A DNA stretch of 64,000 nt from Lithospermum erythrorhizon (lineage: Eukaryota > Streptophyta > Magnoliopsida > Boraginales > Boraginaceae): positions 23,664 to 87,663 of the forward strand of contig JADFUC010000164.1 in assembly GCA_019722365.1 (NCBI GenBank), given 5' to 3'. The notes under the pieces are model-generated. The model made no database searches and was not told where the DNA came from. It worked only from the letters and a program-made list of their open reading frames with translations. Position 1 is the stretch's first letter. Each line of letters starts with the position of its first letter. Below are positions 23,721-34,399 of this stretch, one piece after another. A program made the position numbers and the translations under genes.

Positions 23721-24330
23721 AAAGACAAAGCTCAAAGAAATGGAATATGATTTCTCGATATAAGTGTGTGTATTTTGTGAAGCCTCAGAAATCGTTGAAC
23801 ATCTCTGTTTCTTCCCTGTCCCTCTCACCGCAGCTGAGGAAGTTAGATGGTTTATGGGCGATTTCCATGAACCTGCAGGATGAGACTCAACTACAGAGGA
23901 TCATCACCCATGGCCTGGGCAACAACTTTGGTTGTAAGCTCAAGAAGGTGGTGTTTGGCAAATATTATTTACCATGTTAGCGAGGAGCACAATGATCGAT
24001 CTTCAATAACAAAACAAAGGAGATTGATAGTATTATTCTTAGCATTGTAAATCATGTGAAAAAAAAGAGCTTGTAGTTGGAGTAGAATTCCTAACTCCAG
24101 AGGAAATTGGCTCATGAGTATGGAGTGAGGTTTTCTCCAATATATTTTTGATGGATAGTGATGTATACAGGGTATGATCCCAAGATATTATACTTTCATT
24201 GTTTTGAATAAAATCTATTTTTCAAAAAAAAAAAAATTGTAGTTTTCTAATTAGATTTTCATTTCATCATTTGTCATGCCTATAAATCTCTAAGTTTATT
24301 TTTTATTAGATATATGTAGTCTTACTTCGA

Positions 24331-24460
24331 TATATGCAAAAACTAAATATATCAAGTTGGTTGTAATTTTTTTCTATAGATAAGCTCGACTCACATAATT
24401 GGAAATGAACAGACTGAACAACAAAAAGAACAAACAAGAGCACCAAATTAGATGTTAGAA
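24331..24460. repeat. Dispersed repeat, copy B, right part
   Basis: Continues the alignment with copy A (2551-2690), with shared atcaagttggttgtaattt and aaaaagaacaaacaagagca. It ends near attagatg, where an atacggagtatt word follows at 24465. Confidence 0.65.
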
Positions 24461-24599
24461 CATACGGAGTATTAGATATGTGTAAGATCGCAAACTCAAT
24501 TGAGATATTTATGGAGATGTATAGGTTACCATTATGTTATCAATAAGCAACGCCTACTCTAATAAATTGCTCCAGCAACTAATCGAGATGCACATACAG

Positions 24600-24806
24600 A
24601 AACATCGAACACGACCAAATCAAAACATCTCATTAGACAGATAACAATATACCATTGAACAATTTTCAAAAATGCACAAACTACTAGAGACGGAATCAGA
24701 ATGAAAAGAGAGGGGAGGCAAAGTTACAAACTGTTGCCAACACCACTCGAACATAAGCTTATCATGTGTTAAGACTGTTTCTCTATCAATTGAGCTACCA
24801 ATTTTC
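24600..24806 (-). mobile_element. tRNA-derived SINE-like sequence
   Basis: Read on the minus strand from 24806, it opens TTGGTAGCTCAATTGATAGAG (shortened here), a good tRNA box A, and has ATGTTCGAGTGG (complement of 24743-24754) as box B at normal tRNA spacing. The DNA beyond extends in SINE fashion to about 24600, but no clean tail or target duplication is visible. A degenerate tRNA gene is the alternative. Confidence 0.5.
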
Positions 24807-24842
24807 TTGTTGCTAACATCAGATATATATATATATATATTA
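24807..24842. repeat. (AT)n microsatellite
   Basis: A run of alternating AT of about 20 bases at 24823-24842, beside the SINE head. Confidence 0.85.
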
Positions 24843-24873
24843 TTTGTTCTAAGTTTTAAAGTACTAGGAGGGG

Positions 24874-25935
24874 TGATAAGCATTTATTATATCGTATTTT
24901 GAGGGCTTAATTGGGTATTAATTTATGTTATTTTTGTCTTAATGAGATATAATTTGTACTTATTTTCATCTTATTTGATTTCTAGATAATTATTTATTAA
25001 AGTAAATGAATTGGGCATTTAATTGAGGATGTTGAGCAGTACATAGAAGTTTAATTGAGTCATGATCCAAAAGGAAGATGTCCGGTCCATCAATATTAGG
25101 TTATGGAATAATCAAATACTCAAAAAGTTGGTGGAAAAGAGAGTCTTTTCATTATTCATTATTCAAGAGCAAGCAAAAGGAAGAAGACAAGCTTTTATTC
25201 TCTTCGGCTTTGATGGTTTGACATTATTTTAATTTCAAGTTTATTGTTAAGGATGATTTTCTCATTAATTTCATGTAGTTATGTTCCTTTTTATTATGAA
25301 CTAATTTTATACAATGACTCGATATAGTTGGATCGACAATTAAATTTACTTTGAAATTAGAATTTATTTTCGCCTATAATTCTAGTTCTCGTGGCTTAAT
25401 TACGCTTAATATCCTCGGTATCAATATTGAATTGTTCCTATAAGCGTTAATTGTTAGGATAGGTAATCACTAAGAAAAGAATAATTATAACACATATTTC
25501 ATTTACCATAGGAATATAGGTAGGTGTCATGTGCAAGTTATAAGGTAATTGTTCTTCATTGGGTTCAATATTTTAAACTATCATAGAATATCGGGTAGTT
25601 TCCGACGCATCCTGTTTAGCACACAAAGTAGTAGTACAACATGTTAGAATCCTCCTGTTATAAATTACTGTATTAAACTCTCACCAATTAAGTCTAACCT
25701 ATTCAAGTCGTGTGTTCCGGCTTGGCCTTCAGCATTGGTTACATGCCCCACTACTTTTGCATTCAATTAGTTTAGTTAATTTAAGTTCTTGGTCAATTTA
25801 GTTGAGTACTCTAGATAAAGAAATTCACTCTTGCATTGTTAGTTAATTAAGAATTAAGAAGAGAGTTAGTACTTATTAGATTGGAATTTGTGAAATGATA
25901 CTCAGACTTTATCACTATATTACTTGATACGATCC
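24874..25935 (+). repeat. Athila-like gypsy LTR (solo, 3' end truncated)
   Basis: Starts TGATAAGCATTTATTATATC after a purine-rich aggagggg tract. It runs about 1.06 kb with the style of Athila-type LTRs, ending around tactcagactttatcactat and acttgatacgatcc, where intact LTRs continue for a few dozen bases. No internal region or primer site follows. The lineage rests on my memory of LTR style only. Confidence 0.45.
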
Positions 25936-26640
25936 AAACTCGACCCGAAACACTTAAAATTATGTTGTCAGCCCCCGGTTCCCTCCATGCAAACTACATC
26001 ACACAAAATCTTTAATTCAAGCCTATATATCCATATTAACACATAACTACATCACACAGAATTAAAAATTAATATTCAATTCAAGAGTTTGGAGATAGTG
26101 GAAATGGAAGACTAAAAAATAGAGAATTAAATTGAAAAAATAAAATACTAAGTATAAATTGAATATGGTGAAAAAGGGTGTGCTGATACCGGAGAGAAAG
26201 CTCATCATCACTTGGTGCTGGATAAATCGGAGAAGAAGATGCAGAGGTGAACGAGAAGACACGATTTTGTAGGGAATAACTCGGGTACAAGTGATTTTGG
26301 TTAATCATGATTATTTAGCTTAATATATAAAATAAATTAAGAATGTTAACTTAAAATTTTAGTAAGGATTTTGATAAGATTTTAATTTATTTAGTAGTTA
26401 AAATAATTCAATAAATAACTTATTAAATAAACTACAATAAAATAAGTATTAATTTGAAGTCTCCATTAAGTTTAACAAACACCCCTTAATCATCAGTCAT
26501 ACAAGATACGTGTAATTCATGTAAGACATAGTTACATGTCTTTCATGCAAAGACTTATTATTATAATGATTAATAATCTTATTACAAGCTTAGTCACAAA
26601 GACACTTGTCATTCTTATAAGTTTATCATTAATTACATTA
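25936..26640. other. AT-rich gene-free stretch
   Basis: Two overlapping minus-strand frames (26062-26308), rich in S, F and L, resemble no protein family and are not called. No other structure seen. Confidence 0.5.
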
Positions 26641-26828
26641 ATACTTTCTTCACTCCCATTTTAATTGTCGCTTAACTTTTCAAATTTAACTTTAATTCAT
26701 CAATTATTAATTTCTATTATTATTCTAAAAACTATATAATTTATATAATTGTATTCGCTTTTAAAATACTTTTTATAATATTAATTTTTCAATATATAAG
26801 AAACAACAAATGGATTGGAGGGAGTATA
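26641..26828. mobile_element. Stowaway-like MITE
   Basis: About 188 bp. The left end (cttcactcccattttaattg) and the right end (tggattggagggagtata) are inverted and match the Stowaway (Tc1/mariner) style CTCCCTC terminus. TA dinucleotides lie at both edges, as expected for its target site. AT-rich interior, no coding capacity. Confidence 0.6.
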
Positions 26829-27974
26829 CGATGATTTTATTCACTTCCTAATCTCCTATGGGTGTTACCATAACAGATTACTAATATAATACGAGAATGG
26901 CTCCGGGTTCATTAATGATATGGTCATTAATGTGCATTAATTTTTATATATACTCAATTTTAATGTAAAAATAGTACATATTACTAAAATATATCATTCT
27001 AAGATGGTATAATTAAAAACAATTAAAAAAAATATGTATATACCAAAATTATCCTATGTACTTAATTAGAAATTATACCAAAATTCGTTGAACAAATTGA
27101 TATAGATTATCCAAAAGTTAAAACATCAATGAATGTTTTTTAAAGGAAATAATACGGATTATCTAAAATGTACCAAAAGAATAATAAAATATATTATAAA
27201 TTCGAATTTTGGTGTTTCCTTAACTTCTTGAAAGTCATGTTTTTCAAAATATTCATATAAATATATATATACTATGCTTTATTATTCACTATATATTTTT
27301 TCTACCAAAACTACTCCGTATAAATTGTTTATTTATATACGGAGTATATTCAAACAAACGGTATATTTTCAGTACCATTTTTGACTACTGATCGCCTGGC
27401 ATATTATTTTAAGAAGATTTATTTAGAACATGAAAGCAAACTACTTTCCCGAAGCTGGAAACATTATTGGATGAACCAAGCAAGTGTTTCCGCAAGTCAA
27501 GGATCTAATACAATACATTTGTTAGGACCGTATAAACTTCTCCCATTGGTTGAGTAAACAAATTCCACTTGATCCACTAAACTGACGTCTTCAATACAAT
27601 TAAGTATCAATTTAATAAATAAATAAATTTGCTTGTTGATGGTAACATATACGCATTTGAACACTAACGTACTTGCATTGGTGTACTTTAATGAGCTTAG
27701 TTAAAGATGCACTAAAAATGATATGATGCAGAAATCAATATATATATATACTCTATATATGATGTCTACGTACAAAGAATATAACATTAGATTATGGTAA
27801 CAATACAGATATTTTCTGTCTAAGTTCAAAATTGAATTGAATCATTCATTTTTAAAAATAGGTTGATTAAAAGACTTCTCCCTTAAATATAGACATATCG
27901 AGGTAGTGTATATGAGTTTAAACCCAAGTAATTCGTATATTTTCTAGCTTCAAAGTCCATCTGAAACTGAAAAT
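26829..27974. other. AT-rich gene-free stretch
   Basis: No gene recognised. It contains a short perfect inverted repeat, tactccgtata (27312-27322) and tatacggagta (27336-27346), separated by 13 bases. Confidence 0.55.
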
Positions 27975-28470
27975 TAGAGTAAATTGTTGAAATGGTCCCA
28001 GTAATTGAGGGTTATTTGGGATTTGATCATTCTAAGTGAAATCGATGCGTAAATGATCCCTAGCCTGTAATTGGGTATCGGGATGCAAATTGATCCCTAA
28101 ATAATTTTGAAAGCTACTTTTGAATCTAATTTGGTATTTTAAAAAATTATTGGGCATAAGTAAAAATTATTTTCGCTGGAATTCCTTTAAACCTGGGTTT
28201 CTTTATAGACACCCAAATATTATTTTTGTAGATATGAAAGTTCTATTATGTCCCTCGATATTTGGGTGTCTATAAAGCAACTCAGGTTTAAAGGGATTGC
28301 GCAAAACAATTTTTACGTATGCCCAATAATTCTCTAAAATACTAAATTAGACCCCAAAATAGCTCCCAAAATTGTTTAGGGACCAATTTACACCTCGATA
28401 GCCAATTACAAAAACCATTTACACATCGATATCAATTGTAGGGACCAAGCAAATGGCCCCCCAAAAAGCA
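27975..28470. mobile_element. Large fold-back MITE
   Basis: The whole segment is a long inverted repeat. The best arms are 28149-28220 and 28257-28327 (both contain tagacacccaaatat or its complement), separated by about 36 bases. Outer parts also pair: left words atgcaaattgatccctaaa and ggtccca match right words tttagggaccaatttacac and tagggacca in complement. No coding sequence. It resembles Mutator-type MITEs of plants, but I found no clear 9-bp target duplication. It lies about 600 bp downstream of the XLT2-like gene. Confidence 0.75.
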
Positions 28471-28549
28471 CTTTTTTACTTATGCCCAATAAGTCTCCTT
28501 TTATATTTTCAATGAATGAATGACATAAATGGTTAACTCAATTAATTTA

Positions 28550-28815
28550 TTACTACTTTTTAAAATATTGTCAAATAAAACGGGTCATACTAATCCGGCC
28601 TCTTGGGCGTTTCTATCTCGGTGATATTTAATTTTGATGAGTTAATCGAGGACATAAGCATTAATCGTAGGACTGTAATTTTTCTTTTTAATTAACCACT
28701 TAATACAATACTGGCCTATGTTAGCCGAACTCCACACTCGTATTTAAGATAAGCAAAGGACATATTTGCACACTCTAGTTATTTACCAATTGAGTTATAT
28801 ATGTCCGGGGCTTTT
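28550..28815 (-). mobile_element. tRNA-derived SINE-like sequence
   Basis: The minus strand reads GGACATATATAACTCAATTG followed by GTAAATA (complement of 28775-28803), a box A-like start, then GGAGTTCGGCTAAC (complement of 28720-28733), a box B-like segment. Its head resembles that of the element at 52443, suggesting one family. Boundaries are approximate. Confidence 0.45.
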
Positions 28816-29083
28816 CAAAACGTTGTGTAAATTACTTAAATGTATCACTTTTCTCATAATATAATTAAAAACAAATAAACCTCTTAAATGAATGCATTCA
28901 ATTTCCCTTCAATAAAACTAATCCTCTGAACAAAGGTTGAATGAATAATGCTTTTGTTACAAGTATGGTTTAATTTCTCCACCATTCTAAATGTACAAGC
29001 AAACCAAAAATACCTTGAAATTACAAGAAATGAATAATACCTATACTTCATATGTAATATTGTAATCTCTCTTTTTATCCCAT

Positions 29084-30619
29084 TCAAGATTTGATTGCTT
29101 TTCCCTTTTTTTGCTCCTTGAACTTTCTCAATATCCCATCCATGGCAACATCAAAAGCATCCTTTATACTCCCCAAATCACCACTATACCTTGAGTACAA
29201 AAACCTTGGCATAAACCCAATAATTGTTTCCCTCATTTTCTTGATCTCATCTTTACTATACTTCTCAAGAACACTCCTAATTATCCCAGTATTATTCCTC
29301 ACCACACCATGATCAATAAACACAGAATAACTTCTAGCGTCATTTGGTAAATGCCATTTATATTGATCCTTAAAGCTCTTCTCCCAGAAATAAACCGGAA
29401 TCGAACCGGCCAACATACAATCATAAAATGACCTCCTAGTGAATCCATCTCCTTTAGGTTGAAAACAAAAATCAGAATCAAGAAATCCTTCAAGTATTGC
29501 AGGTGCACCATCATAACATTTTTCAACTCCACAATCAACCACCTTACATTTCTCAGTTTCTTTCTTGCAATAATTCATCAACACCCCCCTAAAATCATTC
29601 TTGATTTTCTTCCTAGTGGCTCCAATAAAACAAAAAAGACTCGAACGTTTACGTGCCCGAATTAGGCCTTGCCATTGTAAGATATCAACATTGGACCTTG
29701 GATGAAATGCAGTAGGGTATGGTACACTCACCTCTAATGGATCCCATATACTTCTTTCAACTGTAACCTTCATAACATTCTTCATCAATGGCATGTAAGC
29801 AAATTTGGACCCCCATTCTTTATCATCATCCGTTAGTCTTCGAAAATCCCATGTTAACCTACCCAACATTATGAAATGATCTGAACCATTTGATAGTTTC
29901 CAAGATTCTTGATCCTTGATCCAATCCAGCATCATTTCACTACTTCGATCTCGATCCTTTGAGGTGAAATTGTACCATAAATATCTTCCTATAGAGAGGC
30001 CAACGTAGAATGGAATATAGTAGCCTGTTGCATTGTTGGGGTTTGAGGTTCTGCATTTGTACCCCATCATTCTAGAGTGGTAGATGACCTCTGCTGAGTA
30101 CATGTCTGTCCAATACCATGCCGGGCATAAATTCCCCGGCACAAGTTGATCTAGACCAGTGGCTTTCGGCCCAAACCCGTCGTTTGATAGGGCATTGCAA
30201 CGAGAACTCCACGGGTCTAGATCGTCGCAATGGTCTAAAAGTTCCTTGTTGAACATGGGTGGTAGATCATAAACGTACACATTTCCATATTCACACTCTC
30301 CACGACCCCCATTATTGATGGATTTATTTTTATTATCATGTTGTTGGTGTTTATTGAGAGAGGGGGGTGACTGAGAGTTTGGCGTGTTGTTGGTGGTGAC
30401 CAAGAAAATGAACAAAACCTGGAAAAGGAAAGCTACCAAGAGCCATGAACATAATCTTGAAGTAATGTAAGATTTTGTTGGGGTGTTAATATCAGTTCTG
30501 AATAATGGGAAAATCTTGAATTTGCTAATTGGTGAGGATAGATTTTGTTGTTGATGATGATGTTCAACATCAAAGTTGATTGGTTGTGATTGTTGCTGAT
30601 TTCCTGAAAAATTCAGCAT
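29084..30619 (-). CDS. XLT2: Xyloglucan galactosyltransferase, XLT2-like (GT47)
   Basis: A complete, intronless frame of 511 residues. Order: basic, Q/H-rich cytoplasmic tail (1-56), one membrane anchor (about 57-75), N/Q-rich stem (76-107), then an exostosin/GT47 catalytic domain (about 108-460). The signature FCFQPKGDGFTRRSFYDCML (384-403), continuing LAGSIPVYF, is the nucleotide-sugar binding core of the MUR3/XLT2 group. NVYVYDLPPMF (113-123), PAWYWTDMYS (166-175) and DAFDVAMDG (488-496) also match. Glycosylation sequons occur near 77, 196, 217, 244 and 443. Known family members are Golgi type II proteins that move galactose from UDP-galactose to xylose residues of xyloglucan; XLT2 acts on the second xylose of the XXXG unit and MUR3 on the third. 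A sister member with another acceptor is possible. Length is normal and nothing is missing. Confidence 0.9.
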   Translation of the reverse strand: MLNFSGNQQQSQPINFDVEHHHQQQNLSSPISKFKIFPLFRTDINTPTKSYITSRLCSWLLVAFLFQVLFIFLVTTNNTPNSQSPPSLNKHQQHDNKNKSINNGGRGECEYGNVYVYDLPPMFNKELLDHCDDLDPWSSRCNALSNDGFGPKATGLDQLVPGNLCPAWYWTDMYSAEVIYHSRMMGYKCRTSNPNNATGYYIPFYVGLSIGRYLWYNFTSKDRDRSSEMMLDWIKDQESWKLSNGSDHFIMLGRLTWDFRRLTDDDKEWGSKFAYMPLMKNVMKVTVERSIWDPLEVSVPYPTAFHPRSNVDILQWQGLIRARKRSSLFCFIGATRKKIKNDFRGVLMNYCKKETEKCKVVDCGVEKCYDGAPAILEGFLDSDFCFQPKGDGFTRRSFYDCMLAGSIPVYFWEKSFKDQYKWHLPNDARSYSVFIDHGVVRNNTGIIRSVLEKYSKDEIKKMRETIIGFMPRFLYSRYSGDLGSIKDAFDVAMDGILRKFKEQKKGKAIKS

Positions 30620-31261
30620 AATGAAATTAGTGTCTTTATTTCTTCACAGATTTAAAACTGTTCAAACTGCATCTTGAATGTTATAAGCGTAGATTTCGGC
30701 CTTAGATGTAGACTAAGTAATTTGATAATGCTGCCAGTTCATGCATCAAGAGAAGATTGATATCCCGATAATTGATACATCAATAATAAATTTTAATATA
30801 TATACCGTACTGTTTTAGATATTAAAATAAATTTAAATTAATTAATTATAGAATTACATGTAAGATGTTAGTATATTAAAAAATGAGACATGAAATTGAT
30901 CAGATAATTTCAATATGTGATTTATAATTAGAAAAATAGATTAGAATAATATATATGAACATTTTTCCATTAATTACCTTGAATTTTATAATAAATTAGA
31001 TTCATGTAGATTTACAAGGAGATAACAGGTTGTACGGTCATGTGAAAGAGCGTATTAATGTATTACGTAAATCGTAAACACATGGGGTGACAGATTAACG
31101 GTCTTATGTCCAGTTGAATATATGCATATGAGTATATGTGTATGTTTTTGCTCATCTCTAAAGCACATGGAATTATTATAATAATACCAAAAGTTTATCA
31201 GCACATCGGTTAAAAAATTTTACAATGCAGTGGAGGAATTAGGGGTATGTGAAACAGTTAT
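30620..31261 (-). promoter_or_regulatory. Presumed promoter region of the XLT2-like gene
   Basis: This AT-rich stretch is all the non-transposon DNA left between the gene start and the 5' LTR. No open frame or further repeat is seen. Any elements controlling the gene from upstream must lie here or beyond the retrotransposon. Confidence 0.4.
30795..30805 (-). promoter_or_regulatory. Candidate TATA box of the XLT2-like gene
   Basis: The minus strand reads TATATATATTA about 180 bp upstream of the ATG at 30619. It is the best TATA-like word in the 640 bp between the gene and the LTR, but AT-rich DNA makes chance matches easy. Confidence 0.35.
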
Positions 31262-33595
31262 TGTATAGAGTGAAAATTTATTAAAAAAATAATTAAAATG
31301 ATTCAGATAATTTGATCAAATTAATTAAAATCGAGTCACTAAAAAATGACATATGGCTGTGATTCTCAATGTTCTCTTAAATTTAATGTGAAACCCCTCG
31401 CATTTAATAAGGATTTTAAAATACTCAATTCAAATGCTTCATTAAAGCAGTGTCAAGGGCTTAAAAATCCCCAATTTTATCGAATAAAATCGGCCCTAGG
31501 GCTAAAATCGTCCGAAAGTTTCAGTTCGGGAATGGAGATTCCGTATAACGGGATCAAAATAAAGGTTCCAAAAGGTCCTGGTCAATATTTAAAACGCTGC
31601 TGACCTAAAAAGCATCCTAACCTCTTCCTACCTCAAAATAGGCGCCTCTTTCGAGGCAAAAGTAATTCTCAAATTTCCAACGATTCGCATCTCTCAAAAT
31701 TCAACTAAGCATTACGATCCACCAAAATTAAATCAACCAATCGAAGCGAGTATTCAAAGCCCGTGGCTTCCATATAAACCCCCCTATATTTTCGAAAAGA
31801 AAAACAACAATTCACATGAGAAGATGAAATAACCCGAATTTTTATGATTCAAGTAATAATTGAGTACTGCTCTACTTAAAACAAACTCGAACTAGACAAG
31901 TGTATAGCTAAGTACTACTCATTTTTCCCTCCTAGCTAAGAAAGGAAATGACACCTCGTGCTAGACACCTCCTACTTGCTTAAGTGCCACCTCGTGCTTG
32001 CTTATCTTACTTCAAGGCTAAGTGATTGATGAGGTCGCTATGAGTCAGCTGACAAGTACCGCTAATAAAGATAAGACGTGAGATGGATGGTAGCTGGTGG
32101 TCAAATGCATTCTATTGTTTCCTCTGTTATGTTTCTAGAACTTAGATGTTGTATATTGAACGGTCATGTTTGGCATACTACTACTATGATGTATTGTGGA
32201 GACTATGTCAGGTATCGTTTAAGTTGTATTATTCCAAGTCAATGTATGATTATGTTGATGACGCGAATCAAGGCTGTGTCATAGTTCACCACGATGGACA
32301 AAAGTGTATTATTATTATTATTAATGTTAAATGAAGTCATTTTATGTTGTTATCCATCTATTGGTGACTCGGTGTATTGTTGATGATCTTAACCTTTAGC
32401 GCTGCCGACCAAAGCGGGTCGTTACGTAAAATACACAAAAAATATCCGAGAAAATACAAAGCGATCTACCTCTAAATTCTCTAAGTTAAATCTTTAAAAC
32501 CACGTTTAAATACCACTTTGTCGGGTTGGAATATACCTCCGGCAGCCTAAAAAATAGGCTCAAGGTGAATTACATCGCATTAAACTAAAGAATTCTTCTC
32601 AAGTTATAAGAAAATCCGATGAGAACTGGTTACTGCATTTATTAAGAACTCTCTCGAATATTCAGCGAATAAGCTAAATAGCACCTCGGGATTATTCATA
32701 TCCATGAACACCGAAAAATTTCAGGTTTGATTCATCAAGTTTCGTATATAAGAAATACATCGAATATTAAGTCCATATAATCGATTCCGTGTGCTAAACA
32801 TATCATAAGTGCCCATGTCTCGATTGATCTATGTCATCAACAAGGTTGGAATACTCAACCTCCAGCACCGATCATCACTACAAGAAGCACTCCTCGCTAA
32901 GGCTACTATAATATATGTCGGATGCGAATTTTACACCTCACGACTAAATCCAAGTGGAGGCCAAATTTGTCTAAGTCCCACTTACAACAAGCCGCCAGAA
33001 GACAAGCAAAGCATATATTGCTCAACTTGCTTTCCATCACCCACACAACTCGAAGCTCGGATTTTATCCCAAATCAACTTCCACCAAAGACAAAGAGGAC
33101 ATCTATTAAGTCCCACTACGAAATGTGAAGTCCCACCAAGAAGGCTAAAACCAAGTCCCACAAAGGTAAACACTTACAGAGGGTCCATCAAATCGACATA
33201 GATCGAGATCAAGTCCAGACCTGAGATCAAGTCCATACGCCCACAAGTGGTCGCTAAGGCTCCTGGCCGATCATATGTGTAAGTCTGCACTGGGCCTCAA
33301 GTCCTCAAGACTATGACACATATCTAACCTATAGAGCTTCTATCCCAACTAACTCAAATCGTGAGTCAAGTCGTTCTCAAATCAAGCCGAGCTCATACCA
33401 AGCTCCTATCAAGATCAAGCTCAAGTCAAGCAAGTCAAGCATCTCACAAATTATCAGCAAACGCTTAGGGATCTATAGTTTGGACAGTCGATCCTCTTCA
33501 ATTTGATAAAACTTGTACACTGAGGAATTTTTCCCTACAGTGGGTTTTATTTTGTACCCCTTAAATAAATAATAAAAATTCTTCTTTGCATTACA
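31262..33595 (+). repeat. 5' LTR of large Tat-like element (with insertion)
   Basis: Starts TGTATAGAGTGAAAATTTAT and ends GCATTACA. A TATA-like segment, ccatataaacccccctat, at about 31768-31786 matches cctatataaacccccctat in the 3' LTR. Compared with the 3' LTR it contains about 600 extra bases at 31825-32425, a foreign solo LTR. Without that it is about 1.73 kb. Confidence 0.75.
31825..32425 (+). mobile_element. Solo LTR nested inside the 5' LTR
   Basis: Begins TGAAATAACCCG and ends GGGTCGTTACG. It is absent from the matching place in the 3' LTR (near 50870), so it inserted after the host element. Its last 130 bases match 8578-8716 and 10610-10721, and its start matches 14664, so it belongs to the chromovirus-like LTR family. 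At 601 bp it is shorter than the other copies and is probably internally deleted. Confidence 0.65.
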
Positions 33596-33600
33596 GTCTG

Positions 33601-33618
33601 TGGCACGTCCGGTGGGAC
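33601..33618 (+). other. Primer binding site of the large element
   Basis: tggcacgtccggtgggac lies six bases after the LTR end. Similar TGGCACG..CGG words follow LTRs of plant Tat-lineage elements, and tggcacgctcgcggacc sits in the same place in the element at 57412. I do not name the tRNA. Confidence 0.55.
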
Positions 33619-34399
33619 TATCAACTACCCTTCGTCACTGCTGACAATTGAGATGTTTCCAAAGGGACTATCTCAACTCCTCTCCATGTATCAAAGGATA
33701 CCAAGGCGATAAGGGAGTCACCACAAGGCGCCTCCACTAAATACACGGACTGCCATGGACGCCTCACTAACCCCGCTTGAAGTCTCTTTAGGCCAACATA
33801 TCAAGAGCTCTAGAAGTAGAATAAGTCACTACAAGACAAGTAACTAGGCGCATAGCGCCAACTGATGAAAATTCTCAACACATACATGAGGACTCCAATG
33901 GAGAAGCGTCAGAGAACTCAAGAAACTACGGTTCTACACCCAGTATACCTACTAGGGATTTGCAATCCGAGTCCTGTTCATACCGGCTCAAGAATTACTT
34001 TAGCACCAAGAACGATGACCGGTATTGCCTCCCCTAGAAGAACAAATGGTCATGACCGACAAGTGATTTGCAGAAAACTCTTGTTTACAAAAAAATACAA
34101 CATCAAGATAACTCTATTGCTCAGATATCAGGAAAGATAGCTGACCAAGAGCATAGCAGCTGGTCTAAAAACAATGAGGCGCTAACGACCTATGGAGCCG
34201 AGATATGGGACGCCCCCATCTATCCCTCTCACAATAATGTGGCCTCGTGTTCGGCCAAGCATGAACCAACAAGGAATATAGTAGAAACTCCTATCATTCC
34301 GATAGACGGAATGACTCCAACAACACACCGGCTGAGTATATAATCGGGACAATAAAAGGCCACGAAGACGGGAGTCACCTTCCATACACCTACATCCCT

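Larger units (their letters stand above)
18798..24236 (+). mobile_element. L1-type LINE (non-LTR retrotransposon), decayed
   Basis: The order is ORF1 remnant, then ORF2 with endonuclease, reverse transcriptase and a C-terminal zf-RVT part, then AATAAA (24207-24212) and a run of 13 A (24224-24236). This is the canonical layout of plant L1-like elements, which copy by target-primed reverse transcription. The 5' boundary is inferred from the break in repeat copy B, so the first few hundred bases are uncertain. Frames carry several stops and frameshifts, so it is not active, but its conserved motifs are clear. Confidence 0.85.

Noticed and set aside
26062..26308. Two overlapping minus frames rich in S, F and L
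   Set aside because: Low-complexity composition, no start context and no similarity to any family I know.
28884..29087. Minus-strand frame of 67 codons directly after the XLT2-like stop
   Set aside because: It lies in the presumed 3' untranslated region, overlaps the stop codon of the gene only by chance and has no family features.
29091..29665. Plus-strand frames opposite the XLT2-like gene
   Set aside because: They are shadows of the real gene on the other strand; their sequence is explained by its codons.
32809..33201. Plus-strand frame of 130 codons in the LTR at 31262-33595
   Set aside because: Located in the non-coding part of an LTR and broken in the matching 3' LTR.
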